64,000 nt of DNA from Colwellia sp. 12G3 (GCF_002836775.1 NZ_PJAQ01000065.1:217599-281598); one strand, 5' to 3'; positions 1 to 9,592 are shown, counted from the stretch's first letter. Made by a program: numbers and translations. The notes: generated from the letters alone by a model not told the origin.

Positions 1-1
1 T

Positions 2-664
2 GCTGCCGATTTTTCTGAAAATATTAAACAAGCGATGTCGGCTGATATTCGTACCGACAAAGAAAAAGATCGCGATCGAAACCGGAAACCAGTAGAAACG
101 CTTAAGTTTTTCGGCATAAAAGATGATATGAAAGTATTGGAGTTGGTTCCTGGTGGTGGTTGGTATTCAAAGTTGTTAGCGCCTGCACTTCGAGACAATG
201 GACAGTTTTATTTAAGTCTGGGTACTAAAAATCTTAAAGACTCTCTACTGAAGAATGCCGCTTTTGATAAAGTTAAATTAGTAGGTAGTGAAGAGTACGA
301 TTTTATAAACCTAAACTTTAACGTTAACGATCTTGATGCGGTGCTGACATTCCGTAACTATCATAATTTTGATGAAGCTGAACGTATCAGCGTTAACAAA
401 GCCGCTTTTAAGGCATTAAAGCCTGGTGGCGTTTATGGCGTAGTTGATCACACGCGCAGACATATGCAAAAAAACAACGATGAAAATGGTCGACGTTTTG
501 ATCCTGTATTTGCGATTAAAGAAATTCAACAAGCAGGTTTTGTATTAGTTGATTATTCAAATCTACACTATAGAGCCGACGATGAGTTGCGCTTCGAAGT
601 GGGCCGAAAAACGATTAGGGGTAACTCAGACCGTTTCACTTTATTATTTAAGAAACCTGAATAA
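2..664 (+). CDS. class I SAM-dependent methyltransferase (5' partial)
   Basis: The reading frame is open to the left edge of the window (codons from position 2 are sense), so the true start lies outside; the ATG at 35 is probably internal. The fold is a Rossmann methyltransferase: motif I is seen as VLELVPGGGWYS about 15 residues after the helix ETLKFFGI, followed by an acidic strand region (NDLDAVLTFRNYHNF) and LKPGGVYGVVDH, the usual post-motif III loop. It matches the predicted methyltransferases often annotated COG4798, whose substrates are unknown. Any N-terminal signal sequence, which many family members have, cannot be seen here. Family call is firm, substrate unknown. Confidence 0.8.
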   Translation, partial: AADFSENIKQAMSADIRTDKEKDRDRNRKPVETLKFFGIKDDMKVLELVPGGGWYSKLLAPALRDNGQFYLSLGTKNLKDSLLKNAAFDKVKLVGSEEYDFINLNFNVNDLDAVLTFRNYHNFDEAERISVNKAAFKALKPGGVYGVVDHTRRHMQKNNDENGRRFDPVFAIKEIQQAGFVLVDYSNLHYRADDELRFEVGRKTIRGNSDRFTLLFKKPE

Positions 665-1071
665 CACCCTTCCCTGCTTTTATCACTGTGATTAATTGGT
701 TAACGGTTGCAAGCCTTGCCTTCAAAGCAGCAAGTAGCAGACCCTCACTCATTTTACGGGATGAATAGGCTCAATGAAAATAAGTAGCTGATGAATAACC
801 CGTTACTTTGTTAAGTACATTTAACTCTCGTTAAGAGTAGTTAAGTTAAGCTGATATTAATGATTTATATCGTTCAAAGGGCCTATTAGCGTAGGTTCTT
901 TAATTTGATTAATATATTTCAAGGTAGTGAATAAATATTATCTAATTAGCTAAAAACGCATCAATTACTGATGTAAATCAAAACATGAAGCGCATTGCTG
1001 TGTTCCACTTCATTACACAATTTTAGTAATTAACTTTGTCTTTCAACTGAGACAAACAAGTGCGAACTATT
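665..1071. other. intergenic region without recognisable gene
   Basis: About 400 AT-rich bases. A short inverted repeat (ACTCTCGTTAAGAGT near 825) is visible, without a following T-run. No convincing ORF, promoter pair or known repeat was found. Confidence 0.4.
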
Positions 1072-1527
1072 ATGAATAAAACAGCAAAAATCATCTTGTT
1101 ATTATTAGCCTCCTTATTTGTATTTCTCGGTATAAAGAGTTATCAACACTCAAAACCTTATGCTGAATTAACCAATATTCAAACAATTAAAGGCACTGTA
1201 TCTCAACTACATTGTCCACCAAAAGGCGCTGCATCATTAAGCCTTACCGACGCTGATTTAACCTATAATTTATCAATTAAATTTAGAACTGATTATTGTG
1301 ATGAAAAAAAATCACCAGTACTGTTAGGTAAAGAAGTTACTGTGCAATCGGTGCAAGTAAATGGCAGTTTTTATCAAGTTTATCAACTTGAAGATAATGG
1401 TCAGGTAATTTTAAACCCTAGTGATGTAGAAGCAGACCAATCAAGTGCTACCTTAGGTTTGTTTTTCTTAGCGTTTTTATTGATTACTTTAGTCGCTTAT
1501 AAAAGTCGCCCTGTCAGCAATAAATAA
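1072..1527 (+). CDS. small membrane protein of unknown function
   Basis: Not recognised as a named family. The 151-residue product has an N-terminal hydrophobic helix (IILLLLASLFVFLGI), a polar central part of about 100 residues with two cysteines (contexts LHCPPKG and DYCDEKK) and a C-terminal hydrophobic helix (LGLFFLAFLLITLVAY). The likely topology is a periplasmic loop between two membrane anchors; the two cysteines could form a disulfide there (inference). The ATG at 1072 is preferred over the GTG at 1060 because it directly precedes MNKTAK and the membrane helix; neither has a strong ribosome binding site. It stands alone, with 400-base gaps on both sides. Confidence 0.6.
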   Translation: MNKTAKIILLLLASLFVFLGIKSYQHSKPYAELTNIQTIKGTVSQLHCPPKGAASLSLTDADLTYNLSIKFRTDYCDEKKSPVLLGKEVTVQSVQVNGSFYQVYQLEDNGQVILNPSDVEADQSSATLGLFFLAFLLITLVAYKSRPVSNK

Positions 1528-1904
1528 GTAATACCCATTCCTTAAGTATTGCCCACTTGTACTGGTTAAAAGACAACAAACCTTCTATGTACTCAATCCC
1601 AATAGCCAACGATTGGAATTGAGTGTCTTACCTTAATTTATTTTCTCTACGCACAACAAAGCCACAAACTTAATGAAAGGGCGACAACTCATTTTTTGCT
1701 TTGCCTCTCTGCTGACACTAGAGTTTAGCAGCCCAATATTTATTAGACGTATGTTGTTTTTATATATTGGGCCATTTTAACTTACCACCTTTTAGGTACA
1801 AATGTTCGTATTGTCGTGCTTAACTGAGGAGTATCTTTTTTATTCTCACGTTTATTTTACTCCTCTTTTTTTCTTACCTGCTAAAATTAATTAACAGGTA
1901 ATTA
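1528..1904. other. intergenic region with terminator-like inverted repeat
   Basis: Gene-free stretch before a MITE. The only structure noted is GAGGAGT at 1826-1832 pairing with ACTCCTC at 1859-1865, followed by eight or more T residues. The loop is long (about 26 nt), so this is a weak terminator candidate for the upstream membrane protein gene. Confidence 0.35.
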
Positions 1905-2170
1905 ATACCAAGTTGATTAAGTTCTTTCCCACTCAGCGAGAATTAAAAGGCTTAGAGGCAAGGCATTGATTGAAGAGAATGGTTATTCCCTTATCAAAAT
2001 CAATAACGCAGCATGTAAACCTTTTAAACTCGCCCTCTGGGAGCTTTCTCGATGTTCATTAACATCGTTAAGTTTATTTGATTTAGAATGACTAAACCGA
2101 AACAAATTTGCCTTGTTATTGAACATCGAGCAGAGCTCTGAGTTGGGAAGAAATTTAATCAAATTGGTAT
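1905..2170. mobile_element. MITE-A copy 1 (266 bp, ATACCAA...TTGGTAT ends)
   Basis: A 266-bp non-coding element with imperfect terminal inverted repeats (ATACCAAGTTGATTAA at the left, TTAATCAAATTGGTAT at the right). Read base by base it is identical in sequence and length to the copy at 18452-18717. The flanks fit a TA target duplication (TA at 1903-1904 and 2170-2171), as made by IS630/Tc1-mariner transposases. It ends four bases before the ATG of the GGDEF-EAL gene, so it now supplies that gene's 5' leader. No transposase is present; mobilisation would have to be in trans. Confidence 0.85.
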
Positions 2171-2174
2171 AACA

Positions 2175-5100
2175 ATGGTTTTTATTGAAATGCCCACATA
2201 TTTTTCCAAAGATATACTGCCAACAATAACCCTTGCGCTTATCTATGTTATTTCTGCAAAAATAGGTTTACTGTTTGTCTTTGAACAAGCTAATACCAGT
2301 CCTATATGGCCAGCTACGGGTATTGCAATAGCAGCAATACTGATAGGTGGTTTTCGTCTATGGCCCGGTATTTTCATAGGCGCTTTTTTGGTCAACTTGT
2401 CTGTTTCGTTTTCCTTTTTACTGAGTGTCAGCGTAGCGGTAGGCAATACCCTCGAAGCAGTTAGCGCCGGTTACCTTATTTTACGTTTTTCCAGCGCTAA
2501 ACCTTTCTCTAAAACCACCGAAACAGCTGTTTTTATACTCGCCATTTTTGCTGCCAGCCTGATTAGTGCTTCTATTGGTATAGGTAGCCTACTTGTCGCT
2601 GATGTAATTACTCAGGAACGTTTTTTACTTTTATGGGAGACGTGGTGGATTGGGGATTTTGTCGGGGGAGTCATCGTCGCGCCATTTATATTAACCTGGT
2701 ACCATTTACCTAAAAATAGCTTTACCAAAAATCAATTGCTTGAAGCTATTCTTATCTTAACAACCACTCTAGGTATCGTTAGTCTCGTTTTTGGCCAATG
2801 GATAATGTTAGACCTGTATAAAGAGTTGATGATGTTTTTTTTATTACCGATTATAGTCTGGTCTTCTTTACGTTTTCATCATCATGGCGTGACGCTGGTT
2901 GTTATAGTGATTGCAATCGCGGCTATCATTGGCACAAAAAATGGTTTTGGCCCTTTTATTTTGGCGAGCGAAAGTGAGTCACTGCTCCTTGTTCAAGCCT
3001 ATATGGGCGCAACCATGTTTACAGCCTTATTGTTAATGGCTGCCCTAGAAGAAAGATTACAGGCTCATAGAGAAATACGTTTAAGTCAAAAAAATTTAAA
3101 AGACACCATTACAGCCCGCACCCAAGAATTAACAGCGTCTAATGTGCTCCTAGAAAATGAAATACACCAGCAGAGCCATCTTACAGACTCTTTAAAAGAT
3201 CTTTTATATTATATTGATCATTCCTCAGCCGAAGACTTTTATATTAACTGCGCTAAAACCTTAACGCAGACCTATAAAACACAATTTTCATTTATTGGAC
3301 TCTTTGCCGATAGAAAAAAGACCCGTATCAAAACGCTAGCGGTCTGGGCAGAAGACGGTGCAGCTGAAAATTTCACTTACAACCTTAAAGGCTCTCCATG
3401 TGCCGACGTATTAGACCATTCGATGGAATTTATTTGTAGTGGGGCAGCACAGCTCTATCCTGATGACGAATTACTTATTCAAATGGGTATAGAAAGTTAC
3501 TTCGGTTCACCTTTAAAAACAGTAGCAGGGGAAGTTATTGGTATCATGGCCGTGATGGACACCAAACCTTTAACTATCGATACCGCGTTAAAATCAGTAT
3601 TGGGTTTATTTTCAAATAAAGTGGCCCAAGAACTTCAAAGAAGAGTATCGATCGAAGAACTTGAATTGGCGGCTAGTGTCTTTGATGAAAGCTTAGAAGC
3701 GATAATGATTTGTGATGTTAATGCCAATATTATTCGAGTGAATCCTGAGTTTACCGAAATTACCGGATACGGGCTAAATGAAGCGTTAGGCAATACCCCA
3801 AAATTATTAAAATCAGGACATCATTCAGAAGATTTTTATGCGCGTTTATGGTCAAGCATTAAGAATAAGGGCTATTGGAAAGGAGAGGTAACCAATAAAC
3901 GCAAAAATGGTGACCTATTCATTTGTTGGCAAATTATCAAAGCGGTTAAAGACAATGTCGGTAATGTTCAACAATACATTAGTATTTTTTCCGATATTAC
4001 CGAAAAGAAAAAGGCAGAAGAGCAAATATATAAACTGGCACATCACGATCTAATTACCCAATTACCTAATAGGCTGTTTTTTCAAAAAAGGCTTAATGAT
4101 TCAATCATACTTGCTGATAATGCAGCGCACCAACTGGCCGTCATGTTTATCGACCTAGATCATTTTAAATTAATTAATGATACCTCCGGTCATTCCGCGG
4201 GCGACGAGTTATTACAAAAAGTGGCATTGAGACTTAAAAAAATCATCGGTATTAACAATGTTATCTCTCGGTTTGGCGGAGATGAATTTACCGTATTACT
4301 GCCTTATATTAAATCAACTGAAGAAGTAGCGGCTGTAGCCGCTGACATACTAGACTCTTTACTCTTACCTTTTTCTATCTTGAGCAATGAAATAACCATT
4401 GGTGCGAGTATTGGTATTGGTATTTTCCCTGACGATGGCAAGGACGCTTCAACCTTACTTAGCTGTGCGGATAATGCCATGTATAGTGCAAAAGAAGGTG
4501 GTAGGGCGAGTTGTCATTTTTATACTAAACAGATGAGAATTGACACCCATGAAAGAGTGATGATGGAAAGAGAACTTAGGGATGCTCTTAAAGATGGTGA
4601 GTTTTTTCTGCATTATCAACCTCAAATTGATATACGAACAAATAGCGTTATTGGCACTGAAGCATTGATAAGGTGGCAGCACCCTACTAAAGGTCTAATC
4701 CCTCCGGATAAGTTTATTCCCGTTGCTGAAGCGACAGGATTAATTGTACCTATTGGTCAATGGGTCATTGAAGAAGCTTGCCGACAACTACAGCTTTGGA
4801 TAGACGATGGATTTGACGATTTGACCATGGCTATTAACCTTTCAGCTAGACAATTTTTTCAAAAAGATTTACTAGAAATCATCGAACAAGCCATAGAAGT
4901 ATCCGGTATTCCGCCGTCCAAATTAGAATTTGAAATTACCGAAAGTATGATGATGGTAAATATTGAAGAAACCATTGAGACTCTTCATAAAATAAAAAGT
5001 ATAGGGGTGCAATTATCCATAGATGACTTTGGGACAGGGTATTCGTCATTATCATATTTAAAAAGATTTCCACTGAATAAAATCAAAATTGACAAGTCAT

Positions 5101-5351
5101 TTATCGATAATATCACTGATAACACAGACGATTTATCCATAGTTAAGGCCATTATTGGCATAGCACATTCACTTAACTTAACCGTCATTGCTGAGGGGGT
5201 TGAAACAGTAGAACAATATCAACTACTTACTCAATATCAATGTAATGAAATTCAAGGCTATTATTTCAGCAAGCCTTTAGCCGGCTTAGAAGCAGGAAAC
5301 TTTCTTATAGAAATGAAAAATGTACAAGTCAATTTTGGCTCATTAACTTAA
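2175..5351 (+). CDS. MASE1-GAF-PAS-GGDEF-EAL cyclic-di-GMP signalling protein
   Basis: A 1058-residue inner-membrane c-di-GMP enzyme. In order: a MASE1-type sensor of about eight membrane helices (roughly 10-300), a short coiled linker, a GAF-like domain (about 345-480), a PAS domain (about 495-610, ending in ITEKKKAEEQI), GGDEF (about 620-780) and EAL (about 795-1045). The cyclase signature RFGGDEF is intact, but the RxxD inhibitory site before it is replaced by IGIN. The phosphodiesterase side looks active: EALIRW, INLSARQF, ITES, DDFGTGYSSL, IDKSFI and AEGVET are all present. Either or both activities are possible. ATG 2175 lies just after a MITE and has no ribosome binding site; ATG 2190 (MPTYFSKD) is the alternative. 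Confidence 0.92.
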   Translation: MVFIEMPTYFSKDILPTITLALIYVISAKIGLLFVFEQANTSPIWPATGIAIAAILIGGFRLWPGIFIGAFLVNLSVSFSFLLSVSVAVGNTLEAVSAGYLILRFSSAKPFSKTTETAVFILAIFAASLISASIGIGSLLVADVITQERFLLLWETWWIGDFVGGVIVAPFILTWYHLPKNSFTKNQLLEAILILTTTLGIVSLVFGQWIMLDLYKELMMFFLLPIIVWSSLRFHHHGVTLVVIVIAIAAIIGTKNGFGPFILASESESLLLVQAYMGATMFTALLLMAALEERLQAHREIRLSQKNLKDTITARTQELTASNVLLENEIHQQSHLTDSLKDLLYYIDHSSAEDFYINCAKTLTQTYKTQFSFIGLFADRKKTRIKTLAVWAEDGAAENFTYNLKGSPCADVLDHSMEFICSGAAQLYPDDELLIQMGIESYFGSPLKTVAGEVIGIMAVMDTKPLTIDTALKSVLGLFSNKVAQELQRRVSIEELELAASVFDESLEAIMICDVNANIIRVNPEFTEITGYGLNEALGNTPKLLKSGHHSEDFYARLWSSIKNKGYWKGEVTNKRKNGDLFICWQIIKAVKDNVGNVQQYISIFSDITEKKKAEEQIYKLAHHDLITQLPNRLFFQKRLNDSIILADNAAHQLAVMFIDLDHFKLINDTSGHSAGDELLQKVALRLKKIIGINNVISRFGGDEFTVLLPYIKSTEEVAAVAADILDSLLLPFSILSNEITIGASIGIGIFPDDGKDASTLLSCADNAMYSAKEGGRASCHFYTKQMRIDTHERVMMERELRDALKDGEFFLHYQPQIDIRTNSVIGTEALIRWQHPTKGLIPPDKFIPVAEATGLIVPIGQWVIEEACRQLQLWIDDGFDDLTMAINLSARQFFQKDLLEIIEQAIEVSGIPPSKLEFEITESMMMVNIEETIETLHKIKSIGVQLSIDDFGTGYSSLSYLKRFPLNKIKIDKSFIDNITDNTDDLSIVKAIIGIAHSLNLTVIAEGVETVEQYQLLTQYQCNEIQGYYFSKPLAGLEAGNFLIEMKNVQVNFGSLT

Positions 5352-5353
5352 CA

Positions 5354-5590
5354 CTAAACTGACTTTACTATTAAGGGTAAAGTAATACAGAACATGATGC
5401 CTTTACCTTGCCTAGTTTTACATTGAATATTGCCCTGCATAAGCTGCACAACGAGGTTATATATTATGCTCAGCCCTGCCCCTAAACTCTTATTTCCCAT
5501 ATCAGTAGTATCAAATGGTTCAAAAATATCGGTTAACCCAAATAAAAAAGGTGAATAAGAAAAGTGAGATGACGACAAATACCTGCTTAG
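5354..5590 (-). pseudogene. sensor histidine kinase C-terminal fragment
   Basis: A relic of a histidine-kinase ATPase domain: DIFEPFDTTDMGNKSLGAGLSI is the F-box/G2 region and QGKGIMFCITLPL the usual final strand. The N-box, G1 box, dimerisation domain and sensor are absent; a stop codon lies five codons before the first alternative start (TTG 5578), and the upstream residues no longer resemble a kinase. The fragment runs convergently into the GGDEF-EAL gene, with only two bases between stop codons. Probably non-functional debris of a lost two-component system. Confidence 0.65.
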
Positions 5591-5839
5591 TTATTAGCAT
5601 GGAGTCATAAACCAGTAGATATAAGTATCAGAATTTAATTATAGTTGTTAATTGCCTTATAGATGCGTAATAGTGAACTGGACATATTCGTGTTAACGAG
5701 TGATAGTCTCGATAATAACTGTCAATAAAAAATCATGCCTTAATGCTATTACCTAGCGCTTGATACCTGATAACATCTGACAACACCCAATAAGTTAAAA
5801 AACTTACAATAAATTTACATAAACCATAAGACATTAGAT

Positions 5840-6511
5840 ATGAATAATAAGAAAAAAATCATTGCTAGCCTATTGCTAATAATCACGCTAACGGCTTGTT
5901 CTGGAGGCGATGCTGCCATTAAAAAGGCAAACGACTTTATTACTAAACAAGCAGTAGATAAAACTGATGCGGCTTGGAAAACCAAGTTAAGCCAACCACC
6001 ATTACTTACCTTTACCCAAGGAAAAGATTATTTTTGGGAACTGCAAACAAGTCAGGGCAATCTCACGATAAAGCTGTTAACCGATTCAGCACCTATGCAT
6101 GTTTCTAGCACCGTTTATTTAACTAAATTAGGTTTCTATGATGACTTGATTTTTCATCGCGTTATCCCTGGGTTTATGGCGCAAGGTGGTGATCCTACCG
6201 GAACTGGTGCTGGTAACCCTGGTTATAAGTATGATGGCGAATTTAGTGATAATTTTGATGGTGAATTAGGTCACAACGAAGCCGGCACGTTAAGTATGGC
6301 AAATGCTGGCCCTGGTACTGATGGCAGTCAATTTTTCTTAACCTTTAAACCGACGCCTTTTTTGGATGGTAAACATACTGTTTTTGGTCAAGTCGTTGCA
6401 GACTTAGAAGACAGCTTAACTAAAATTGAAGCGTTAGGCAGTCGAAGTGGCAGAACCAAAGAGGCGATTAAAATTATTAAAGCATCTATTCGTATCGCTG
6501 ACAGTAAATAA
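5840..6511 (+). CDS. cyclophilin-type peptidyl-prolyl isomerase, lipoprotein
   Basis: Prolyl cis-trans isomerase that probably assists folding in the periplasm. Residues 1-20 form a lipoprotein signal with lipobox LTAC, so the mature protein is anchored by Cys20. The cyclophilin domain covers about 65-220 and has [36 protein letters not shown] and [11 protein letters not shown], which contain the catalytic arginine and the substrate-binding Phe/Gln residues. About 45 residues of linker follow the lipid anchor. It is a single-gene unit with no partner close by; start ATG 5840 is the only one before the signal sequence. A terminator-like hairpin follows at 6675. Confidence 0.92.
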   Translation: MNNKKKIIASLLLIITLTACSGGDAAIKKANDFITKQAVDKTDAAWKTKLSQPPLLTFTQGKDYFWELQTSQGNLTIKLLTDSAPMHVSSTVYLTKLGFYDDLIFHRVIPGFMAQGGDPTGTGAGNPGYKYDGEFSDNFDGELGHNEAGTLSMANAGPGTDGSQFFLTFKPTPFLDGKHTVFGQVVADLEDSLTKIEALGSRSGRTKEAIKIIKASIRIADSK

Positions 6512-6674
6512 TCGAGTAACCTCAACTTAGATTGCAGCGCAAACAATATGATATGGGGAACTATCGGTCCCCTTATCAATTTCCTGAGCAATAGCCTTAC
6601 AATTATGTTGCATGACTAACTCAACTTTATAGACTTTTTATGCTTGGCATCGTGGTAATAACGAAAAGCGAACA

Positions 6675-6700
6675 AACATAATGATGTTATGTTCGTTTTT
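6675..6700 (+). terminator. rho-independent terminator candidate
   Basis: AACATAA (6675-6681) and TTATGTT (6687-6693) form a 7-bp stem with a 5-nt loop, followed by CGTTTTT. It lies between the convergent cyclophilin and oxygenase genes. The stem is AT-rich, so strength is uncertain. Confidence 0.45.
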
Positions 6701-6725
6701 ATTCAATGACAAAAGCGAACTATGC

Positions 6726-7511
6726 TTACAATTCAAATAAAACATCGCTACGAATTATATATTTAATACCATCAGTAATAGGTACTGAACTATGAATGCA
6801 ATGTAATGGATGCATGCCGTGAGGGAAGCATAAAATACCGCCTGCAGGGGTTCGTACATCAACATTTTTAACCTTGTCATCACGTGTAGCCGGTTGAGTC
6901 GGATCTTCACCATTCACTAAGAAACGCGTTTCTCCCCCTTGAAAATTTTCACTTAAAAAGATTAAAAAGGTCATTTGGCTATAACGATCAGGATAAGCAT
7001 TAGCAACCAACTCGTTATTAATAACACGACTGCCCGGCCAAGAGCCATCAGAGTGAGGCTTGAAATAATCTTCTGGATTATAACGATAGAAACGAAAACG
7101 TGCATTGATACCCAACGCTTTACTGCCAGCAAAGATAGCTTGCCTATCATCCATTAAATGCGCAATACGTTGCCAAATAATGCCATCAGTTTGTTCATCA
7201 ACAATCCAGGTTAAGCTATCGTTATGACGAACACTACGTGGTAGGGAAACAGCGGCATCGGGTAAAAAACCCAACTGTTCACTAATACTAATTAACTTTT
7301 CACATTCATCTTTTGATAATACATTTAATAGCTGAAAGGCACCGGGCACCTTCGCCAATTCGTGTCGTTCAATACTGCTTACATCAAATTGTTCGCTCAA
7401 ACTTGCTGGGTTTACTTTACGATTACCCCATGCGGGTAAAGCTGGATGTTCTGCGCCTTGCTCTAACGCAGCGACAAAAAAGTCTGTGGATGTGTCTATT
7501 TTTTCATTCAT
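6726..7511 (-). CDS. 2OG-Fe(II) oxygenase, prolyl 4-hydroxylase-like
   Basis: A 261-residue dioxygenase using Fe(II), O2 and 2-oxoglutarate. The facial triad is visible as His153 and Asp155 (KPHSDGSW) and His237 (HPLHCIH), with Lys250/Arg254 in GIKYIIRSDVLF for 2-oxoglutarate binding. FYRYNPEDYFKPHSD and FLSENFQGGETRF are typical of the P4Hc family. The start ATG 7511 has GAGGG about seven bases upstream. It follows the aldehyde dehydrogenase gene on the same strand after about 70 bases and may be co-transcribed with it under the adjacent HxlR regulator (inference). The natural substrate cannot be read from sequence. Confidence 0.82.
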   Translation of the reverse strand: MNEKIDTSTDFFVAALEQGAEHPALPAWGNRKVNPASLSEQFDVSSIERHELAKVPGAFQLLNVLSKDECEKLISISEQLGFLPDAAVSLPRSVRHNDSLTWIVDEQTDGIIWQRIAHLMDDRQAIFAGSKALGINARFRFYRYNPEDYFKPHSDGSWPGSRVINNELVANAYPDRYSQMTFLIFLSENFQGGETRFLVNGEDPTQPATRDDKVKNVDVRTPAGGILCFPHGMHPLHCIHSSVPITDGIKYIIRSDVLFEL

Positions 7512-7583
7512 ATTTTACCCTCTCAATAACTGATTTATCGGTATTGCTGCGTGATCTAAGTTAAGTGCTCGCGGTTAATTGTA

Positions 7584-8915
7584 CTATTTGTTGATAATTC
7601 GAAGCTGGGAAAACTGGCGATGACCGGCAGCGGTACCATGAAAACCAAAACCACTTTGCTTAGCGCCGACCCAAGGACCAAGACCGCCAGCGCCTTGATT
7701 AATCGCCACCATGCCAGCTTCCATTTGCTCTGCAACCGCATTTGCGCCAGCGCCACCAAATACCACAGCACCTAAACCGTATGGACTAGCATTAGCGCGT
7801 TCAATCGCTTCAGATAGTTCAGTAAAACGACTAATAGCCACCACAGGACCGAAGGTTTCATCTTGCTCTAACAGCATATCTGGGGTGATGCCAGTCACAA
7901 CCGTAGGCTGTATATAAGGCAAATCATAATGGGGATTTCCTAATAAAAATGTTGCTCCTTTAATTTGAGCATCTTCAAGCTGAGACAATACCTTAGCATG
8001 CTGCTTAGGGTTAACAATTGGGCCAATATTAACATTATGTTGATCCCAAGGACCCGCTTGATAACGACGAGCTAAAGCAACCACTTTTTGCTCAAACTCA
8101 TCAGCTATACGTTCATCAACATAAATACGCTCGGTAGAGGTACACATTTGACCGGTATTTTCAAAAGAGCTAGCCACTGCAAACTGAACCGCTTCATCAA
8201 TATTTGCGCTTGCCATAACGATAAGCGGATCATTGCCGCCCAATTCCATCACTAAACGTTTAAGTCCTGACGCAGCACTTGCCATAATGTCTTTGCCAGC
8301 AGCGAGAGACCCAGTGAAAGCCACCATATTGATGTCGGCATTAACCAACGCTTTACCGGTATCGGCATCTCCATGCGCTATTTGTAAGACATTTTCCGGC
8401 AGCACCTGATTTAATGTTTTCACAAAAAGTTCAGCAACCAAAGGCGTTTCTTCCGACGGTTTTACCACCACACTGTTACCCGCAACTAACGCTGGTAATA
8501 ACAAATTATTCGCCATCGCTAAGGGATAATTCCAAGGTGAGATAACGGCAACAACGCCTAATGGTCGGTATTGCATTTCACCATTGTGCCCCATTGATTC
8601 GGTCTTTAACGCTTGCGCTATTTCCTGAGTAAAATAGGCCGCATTCTGCACTGTACCTGTGACTTCGTAATCCGCTCTACGATAATCTTTACCCATCTCT
8701 TTACTGATCAATAATGCTAACTGATCCTCTACCGAAGTAAGACGCTCGTATGCCTGCACCACTTTTTGTTGTCGCTCATCAAGAGAAAGTGCCGACCATG
8801 CTTTTTGCGCTTTTTTAGCACGTAAAATAACCGCTGGCATTTGTGCCGGCACAGTAATGGGAACATCACCCAGAGGTGCTCTATTAATGGGATCATAAGA
8901 GGTGAGTATTGGCAT
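7584..8915 (-). CDS. NAD(P)-dependent aldehyde dehydrogenase (succinate-semialdehyde dehydrogenase-like)
   Basis: Oxidises an aldehyde to the acid. Family hallmarks: SPWNYPLAMANN (coenzyme-binding), VVKPSEETP, FTGSLAAGK, the general base Glu in MELGGNDP, the nucleophile Cys in NTGQMCTSTERIYV and DETFGPVVAI near the end. The short catalytic form resembles the Sad/GabD-type semialdehyde dehydrogenases. The frame runs open to 8972, but ATG 8915 (MPILTSYDPI) is chosen because AGGA lies nine bases upstream and because longer starts would run through the 17-bp palindrome at 8953-8969. Divergent from an HxlR regulator and upstream of a 2OG oxygenase on the same strand. Confidence 0.87.
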   Translation of the reverse strand: MPILTSYDPINRAPLGDVPITVPAQMPAVILRAKKAQKAWSALSLDERQQKVVQAYERLTSVEDQLALLISKEMGKDYRRADYEVTGTVQNAAYFTQEIAQALKTESMGHNGEMQYRPLGVVAVISPWNYPLAMANNLLLPALVAGNSVVVKPSEETPLVAELFVKTLNQVLPENVLQIAHGDADTGKALVNADINMVAFTGSLAAGKDIMASAASGLKRLVMELGGNDPLIVMASANIDEAVQFAVASSFENTGQMCTSTERIYVDERIADEFEQKVVALARRYQAGPWDQHNVNIGPIVNPKQHAKVLSQLEDAQIKGATFLLGNPHYDLPYIQPTVVTGITPDMLLEQDETFGPVVAISRFTELSEAIERANASPYGLGAVVFGGAGANAVAEQMEAGMVAINQGAGGLGPWVGAKQSGFGFHGTAAGHRQFSQLRIINK

Positions 8916-8952
8916 AAAATGTGGTCCTAAAATTGCGCTAAAGTTCATGTGA

Positions 8953-8969
8953 GCGTTAGTTGCTAACGC
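8953..8969. promoter_or_regulatory. 17-bp palindrome, candidate HxlR operator
   Basis: GCGTTAG-TTG-CTAACGC is a perfect 7-bp inverted repeat with a 3-bp spacer in the divergent region between the aldehyde dehydrogenase and HxlR genes. HxlR proteins bind such dyads as dimers in the promoter of the divergent gene. The assignment is by position only. Confidence 0.45.
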
Positions 8970-9075
8970 CAATGCAGCTTTATTAATAAGGTATATAAAA
9001 CAGTATTATGCTAGAGTGGTTTATTAAAGCAACCAGTATACTTTTAGTAACCACTAAGTTAGAGCTACCAATACA

Positions 9076-9432
9076 ATGAAAAGCACAACAAAAACAAATA
9101 GTAGCGGTAAAAAAATAAATTTAGAAAGCTGTGAGCAACCTTGCCTTATTGAGCGGGGCATGCGAGTTTTAGGGGGGAAATGGAAAGCGTCTATTCTCTG
9201 GCATCTAAAAGACGGTCCAGTACGTTTTAATGAATTATCTCGTATGTTAGGTGGCGCCAGTAAGAAGATGGTCGATCAGCGTTTAAAGGAATTAGAAGTT
9301 CAAGGCTTAGTCACGCGTGAAGTGATCAGTGATCGCCCTATAGCTGTCGCCTATGAAATCACCGACTTTGGCCGTACTGCCTTAGATATTTTAGAAAAGC
9401 TTAAAGATTGGACTGAAGATAACGGTCTTTAG
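9076..9432 (+). CDS. HxlR family transcriptional regulator
   Basis: A 118-residue winged-helix regulator. The family signature is clear: the N-terminal cysteine region CEQPCLIERGMRVLGGKWKASILWHL, then the recognition region VRFNELSRMLGGASKKMVDQRLKELE and the wing (GLVTREVISDRPIAVAYEITDFG). Such proteins often sense aldehydes or electrophiles through the N-terminal cysteine (known from YodB/HypR-type members); Cys19 or Cys23 could do so here. It is divergent from the aldehyde dehydrogenase gene with a palindrome between them, which suggests it controls that gene and the oxygenase behind it. Confidence 0.9.
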   Translation: MKSTTKTNSSGKKINLESCEQPCLIERGMRVLGGKWKASILWHLKDGPVRFNELSRMLGGASKKMVDQRLKELEVQGLVTREVISDRPIAVAYEITDFGRTALDILEKLKDWTEDNGL

Positions 9433-9592
9433 TCTTGGTTTTGAGAAGTCAGTGGCGCCCTCCTCACCATACTATTTAATCACCCATTAATGTAACGGCG
9501 GTGGCTGCCCATTTATTATCCATAGTTAAGAGCAACCATCTGCATTTGTACACTATATTGCTACATTATTTACTAATACCATCATGTCCCTA

